This document shows positions 1 through 64,000 of a stretch of 64,000 nucleotides of DNA, in pieces. Position numbers and translations under genes: made by a program. Below the pieces are notes generated by a model, which saw only the letters and a list, made by a program, of their open reading frames with translations, was not told the DNA's origin and did not search any database. Source of the stretch: Sipunculus nudus (taxonomy: Eukaryota > Annelida > Sipuncula > Golfingiida > Sipunculidae); the NCBI GenBank assembly GCA_026874595.1, contig CM049306.1, positions 37,402,019 through 37,466,018 of the forward strand. The letters run 5' to 3'. How positions within the stretch are numbered: position 1 is the stretch's first letter; each line of letters starts with the position of its first letter.

Positions 1-340
1 ATTGAGGTCATGACAGCAACATAAATACAAGTGACCCAGGGGTCATGACACTCAGCTGACTAGGAAGGCATTCACAAAAGAAATTTTATCATCTGAATGC
101 CAAATTCTGTAGGTAGCATAGCTTGGAGGATATGGGTACCAGAGACCTAATTTCAGGTTTACAAAAAGATTTGTCATGGACCTCCCTGGATGTCAAGTTA
201 GAAGATTGTAGGTGCAATGGTAATGATTTGTGCCCTGTTTACAGACAACCGCTTCTTTAAAGGTCTCCAAAAATGTTTAGAGAAAATACGTAAAATTTGA
301 AAATATCAAGTTGGTGCCACTAGTCTCCATGATAAAAAAG
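1..340. repeat. Pearl-like repeat (family I) head and one core unit
   Basis: Bases 28-60 carry a diverged copy of the family I head (GTGACCCAGGGGTCATGAC followed by CTCAGCTGAC). Bases 120-245 are one core unit with the recurrent phrases GACCTAATTTCAGG, CCTCCCTGGATGTCAAG and ATTTGTGCCCTG that recur at 6.7-8.1, 11.1-11.9, 14.5 and 54.7-56.3 kb. Bases 311-322 hold a worn GGTGGCGCCACC-type motif. Confidence 0.6.
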
Positions 341-600
341 TGCCCACTACATAGAGGTGCCAACTATATAGTTGCCCACTTTATGGCAGGACCAACTGTA
401 CATCTAAAGTGTGAATATGAATTATACCCCTATCAATAGACATAAACAGAATTTTATTTGCTACTCAAGGATATGTGCAAAGTCATGCATAGTAATTAAT
501 ATCATCTATAACAAGTTCAATATTCCACATGAACAAATATAACTAGAATGGCTTTGATTACATTCGGGGTAAAATAAGCATCATCTCAAATCAATAATTC

Positions 601-1145
601 AAGATTTCAGCAGATTTGACCTTGAAGATCAAGGTCAAGGTCACCAATTTTGATCTGATCCGAGATATTGGCAGAAAGATCTTGTGTTTCAATTTGAAGA
701 AAATGAGGGTCACAATAATCCTAGACTTGCACAAATTTCACCTTGAAGATCAAGGTCCAGGTCACCAGTACCCAAAGTATTCTGAGAACTCAGTGGAAAC
801 AATTTGTGAGTCTAATCTGCGGGAAAAAGACATCATAAGTTATTGTGTTCACTATAATTAAATCACTATAATAATAACTATAATTCTGCTTATTTGACCT
901 TTAAGATCCTAGTCAAGGTCACCTGTTTTCAAACTCATCCAAGAACTTAGTTGAAACAAGTGGTGTAACAAATTTGAGGACAAAATGTGAAATACTTCAA
1001 ATGTTATGGGGTTCACAAAATTTTGCATGTCGGCAGATTTAACCTCGAAGATTAAGGTCAAAGTCATGGGTTTTCAAACTCTTCCAAGATTTTGGTAGAA
1101 ACAATCTGTGTTTCAAATTTTGGGAAAAAATACACAAAGAGTTTT
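601..1145. repeat. Tandem repeat, about 125-155 bp unit (GACCTTGAAGATCAAGG)
   Basis: Four diverged units begin with TTGACCTTGAAGATCAAGG-type phrases near 616, 741, 896 and 1046 and continue with CAAACTC(A/T)TCCAAGA and a TTGAAACAA phrase. The same unit recurs at 15420-15775 and 34985-35250. The open frame across 616-861 is a by-product of the repeat, not a gene. Confidence 0.7.
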
Positions 1146-1205
1146 AATAAGGTGGTTCTGTCACAGGGGATGGTCTTTAGGTAGGGTTTCAGCATGGTGG
1201 TCAGG

Positions 1206-1291
1206 TCACAGAGGATGGTCATAAGGAAGGAGTTTTACCAAGGGGGTCCTCATACCGTATTCATCATTGTACAGGTTTCTGCGGTACTCAC
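1206..1291 (-). other. Read-through extension of exon 16 to a stop
   Basis: The open frame continues 28 codons past the GTGAGT donor to a stop at 1206-1208. This is either an intron-retention form or plain intron. It ends within a poor, partly repetitive stretch, and I favour intron. Confidence 0.4.
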
Positions 1292-61769
<60,478 letters not shown>

Positions 61770-61867
61770 TTTTTAATAACTAGGTCTCTCTCCTTTGCTC
61801 AGTAAACACCTTTGTATGTCTTTTGACACTGATGAAGAAGTGTGTGGAAATACTCGTCAACAAGTCG

Positions 61868-61873
61868 CACGTG
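61868..61873. promoter_or_regulatory. E-box CACGTG upstream of GNL3
   Basis: Canonical palindromic Myc/Max-type E-box about 100 bp before the ATG, beside AGATGGCGCTG (minus strand, 61891-61901). Nucleostemin is a known Myc target in vertebrates. No TATA box seen. Functional role is inferred. Confidence 0.45.
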
Positions 61874-63622
61874 TTATTGCCCACTACAACAGCGCCATCT
61901 GTATGCGAATCGATTTTTTAGTTATACAAAAGACAGGCTATATCAACCCTCACAAACCGTGATATGCACTAACAATTTTGTATACACAGTTGTGCCATGT
62001 GGTACTCTTCATCTTAAATGCTTACAGAGCAATGTGATATTTTTTTTTAATTATGAAAAATGGAAAGACTCCAGTTACCTATCTTGGTAAACTCATTAAA
62101 TCCCTCGATCAAGCTGCGCTTGGTACTTGTCTTTTATAAATTATATAGCATTTTCCATCACAAGCCAGCAAATAAACATAAGTGCTGGCCCAGCGAAGTG
62201 TAGTAAATTTCATGAACTATATGCTAGTCCCACTCTGTATGTCACCAAATAATTTAATATGTAAGATATTAGTCCGATAAAATTAGGCCAGGGGCGCATA
62301 TTATTATTAATTAAGTTCTGAGACACCTCTGAGATGTAGGCCTAGGTGTCGCACAATATGGAGCACCGGGGGCAGTTTTTTTTTCTTTTTCAAAGTAATT
62401 AATAAGCCCAATGAGAACCGCCCTGTAAAGGGGCCCTTCCCTGATATTTGAAGTCTATTAACTAGAGATAACCCCTCTTATAAAAACAAGCCTATAAACG
62501 CCGAGTCAACACCACACAAGCTGTTCTTTTTGTTTTATACCTACGTGTTTATATAGATATAACATGTGTTGGGAACCAAACAATCCAAACATACTCATCA
62601 AGGGCATATACGCCAATGATACGTTATAATACGTAATATAAATAGTTGTTTCAGTTCTTGAAATAGTGTATATAATAAAATCAAAATTTGTCAATTTTCC
62701 CTACTTTTCCATTCTTTTAACGAAGTTGTGCTTTTGGCACAAGCATTTTATTTAGGCAAACTGGCAAAATTTCCTGCATGTATCGTCTCTCCACCGGTAA
62801 AAATTGAAATAAAAGCAATATATTTTTAGTTCGCAGAGTCCCGTATAGGACAATACTTTTTATGTGTTGCCTAATTTATAATTATTCATTTTACACGTCG
62901 GATTTATACATACGGAGCCACATAGCCTTTTATATAGCCACTCATATATCATTTCAAACAAACCATTTATAATTTTGGCACAAATTATACCAACATTACT
63001 ATGGACCTGGTCTTCATTTGCAAAAAAAAAGATCCACAAAAAAAACAGGAGCAGCAAATCCGTAGAACAATATATTTTTAATTATATGTATTTTAATGGC
63101 CTAATTCTTTTTTTTTCATTTTATTTATTTGTTTTATTTTATTTACTAATACTCTTGGTATATGTGCATGGGCGTGACTATTTTTTCACACGATGTAAAA
63201 ATCTTACTAAGGACATTCAGTGTCAAGAAACAAATCTTAATTTTGTTTTTCCTTTCATGTGATCTCATTCTGAATGCGAAATGTATAATTGCTTGCAGAA
63301 GGGGAATGCCGTCTGTGCATGAGCACATGCACCTATAAAGTTGCTTATGAATTGCATACTCAGTAACTATTTAAAGAATTACAGCTCACTGCACGCACTG
63401 GAACACTGAGTTTATGTATAGGGTTACAGGGGCGGATTTAGAGATTATAGAGGGGCGGTTTAGAGGGTGCTCGCCCCTCTTTCTCGACATAATAAATTTG
63501 GTAAATAAAATAATGCACGCTTACAATACCGAAAAATAAAAACAATGCCAGATTTTACGTGTGGTACCAATTTCTTTCCTACACTTTTGCATGCGTGACG
63601 TATTTAAATAAAGTATACTTAC
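61874..63622. other. Upstream region, no gene seen
   Basis: Mixed AT-rich sequence. ACAGGGGCGGATTTAGAG then GAGGGGCGG ... CGCCCCTC at 63427-63478 looks like one end of a hAT-type MITE. No coding frame recognised. Confidence 0.4.
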
Positions 63623-63662
63623 CAATGACGTAGATAGAATAGATATTCTATCTACGTCATTG
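63623..63662. repeat. Perfect 19-bp inverted repeat (hairpin), 2-nt spacer
   Basis: CAATGACGTAGATAGAATA, GA, then its exact inverse. Flanked by TACTTAC on both sides (63616-63622 approx. TACTTAC; 63664-63670). Confidence 0.9.
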
Positions 63663-64000
63663 ATACTTACGCTCCTGACATACTCGTTGGCTTGTGCCAT
63701 GTAGGGTGTTGAGCTCTCCTTTTTAAGATACTGTATCCGCTCATGGGTTATATATAATTTCAATTTATAAATACAAAATAAGCCTAAGTTAATATTATAC
63801 CTCAACCAGAGGGTATATACAGTATGTTTCATCGTAGTTATTTATCTGGTTTGCTTGCATGTTAGCAACTTTACTTAAAAAAGGTAGTAAGAGATTTAAT
63901 GAAATTTTGTTTTGGATCATTTAGGGTAACAGCAAGGGAGCAATTCATTGAATTTTGTCGGTAATCTGGATTAAAATTTATTTTAATGTTCGTTCACCAT

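Noticed and set aside
62045-62100. Alternative GNL3 first exon with ATG near 62088
   Set aside because: Minus strand reads MSLPR then a stop before any donor; ATG at 61769 gives the right phase and a strong donor.

Overview
This is animal nuclear DNA: AT-rich, mostly repeats, with a single host gene split into small exons by consensus GT-AG introns. The dispersed elements (oyster 'pearl'/DINE-1-like units with internal ~150-350 bp tandem repeats, a DIRS retrotransposon, Tigger, hAT, piggyBac-like) suggest a marine invertebrate, most likely a bivalve or other mollusc. The species cannot be fixed from the sequence alone.

The host gene lies on the minus strand and fills almost the whole window. 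It encodes a nucleostemin-family GTPase (GNL3). Sixteen coding exons, with every splice phase consistent, run from ATG at 61769 down to about 1292: 61751-61769, 52209-52261, 38274-38331, 37043-37125, 35284-35412, 34637-34729, 33300-33435, 32427-32530, 31026-31170, 28476-28563, 26804-26915, 25906-25971, 18662-18804, 15063-15199, 4005-4150 and 1292-1466. The G motifs are in the circularly permuted order of the family (DAR, NKID, then the P-loop [16 protein letters not shown]). The usual acidic/aromatic C-terminal end is not visible, and exon 16 contains a strong splice donor, so a last exon probably lies beyond the left edge. An E-box (CACGTG) sits about 100 bp upstream of the ATG.

The introns are archives of mobile elements. 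Intron 1 (52.3-61.7 kb) holds a complete pearl-like element (54537-56326), a partial second-family copy (57033-57640) and a hAT-like element with 8-bp target duplications (58477-60521). Intron 2 (38.3-52.2 kb) is nearly all transposon: a TIR element (about 38376-45977) that hosts a DIRS retrotransposon (38783-44286), a 2.6 kb foldback element with a 9-bp target duplication (46445-49063), and a hAT element (49293-51939) that hosts a second, internally deleted DIRS copy (50276-51919). Middle introns hold MITEs, a piggyBac-like element at TTAA and a tRNA-derived retroposon. Intron 12 holds a 3.4 kb Tigger element with an intact 522-residue transposase (20648-24038), apparently inserted into a pearl-like element (20137-25852). 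Intron 13 carries a 1.3 kb 15-bp minisatellite. Intron 14 carries three families of tandem-repeat-cored elements and a broken LINE fragment.

The most interesting pattern is that three unrelated repeat families here share one plan: a short hairpin or palindrome head, a subterminal inverted repeat, a tandem-repeat core, and a 3' stem-loop carrying the inverted repeat partner. This matches the known Helentron-associated (DINE-1/pearl) design. No second host gene is seen.
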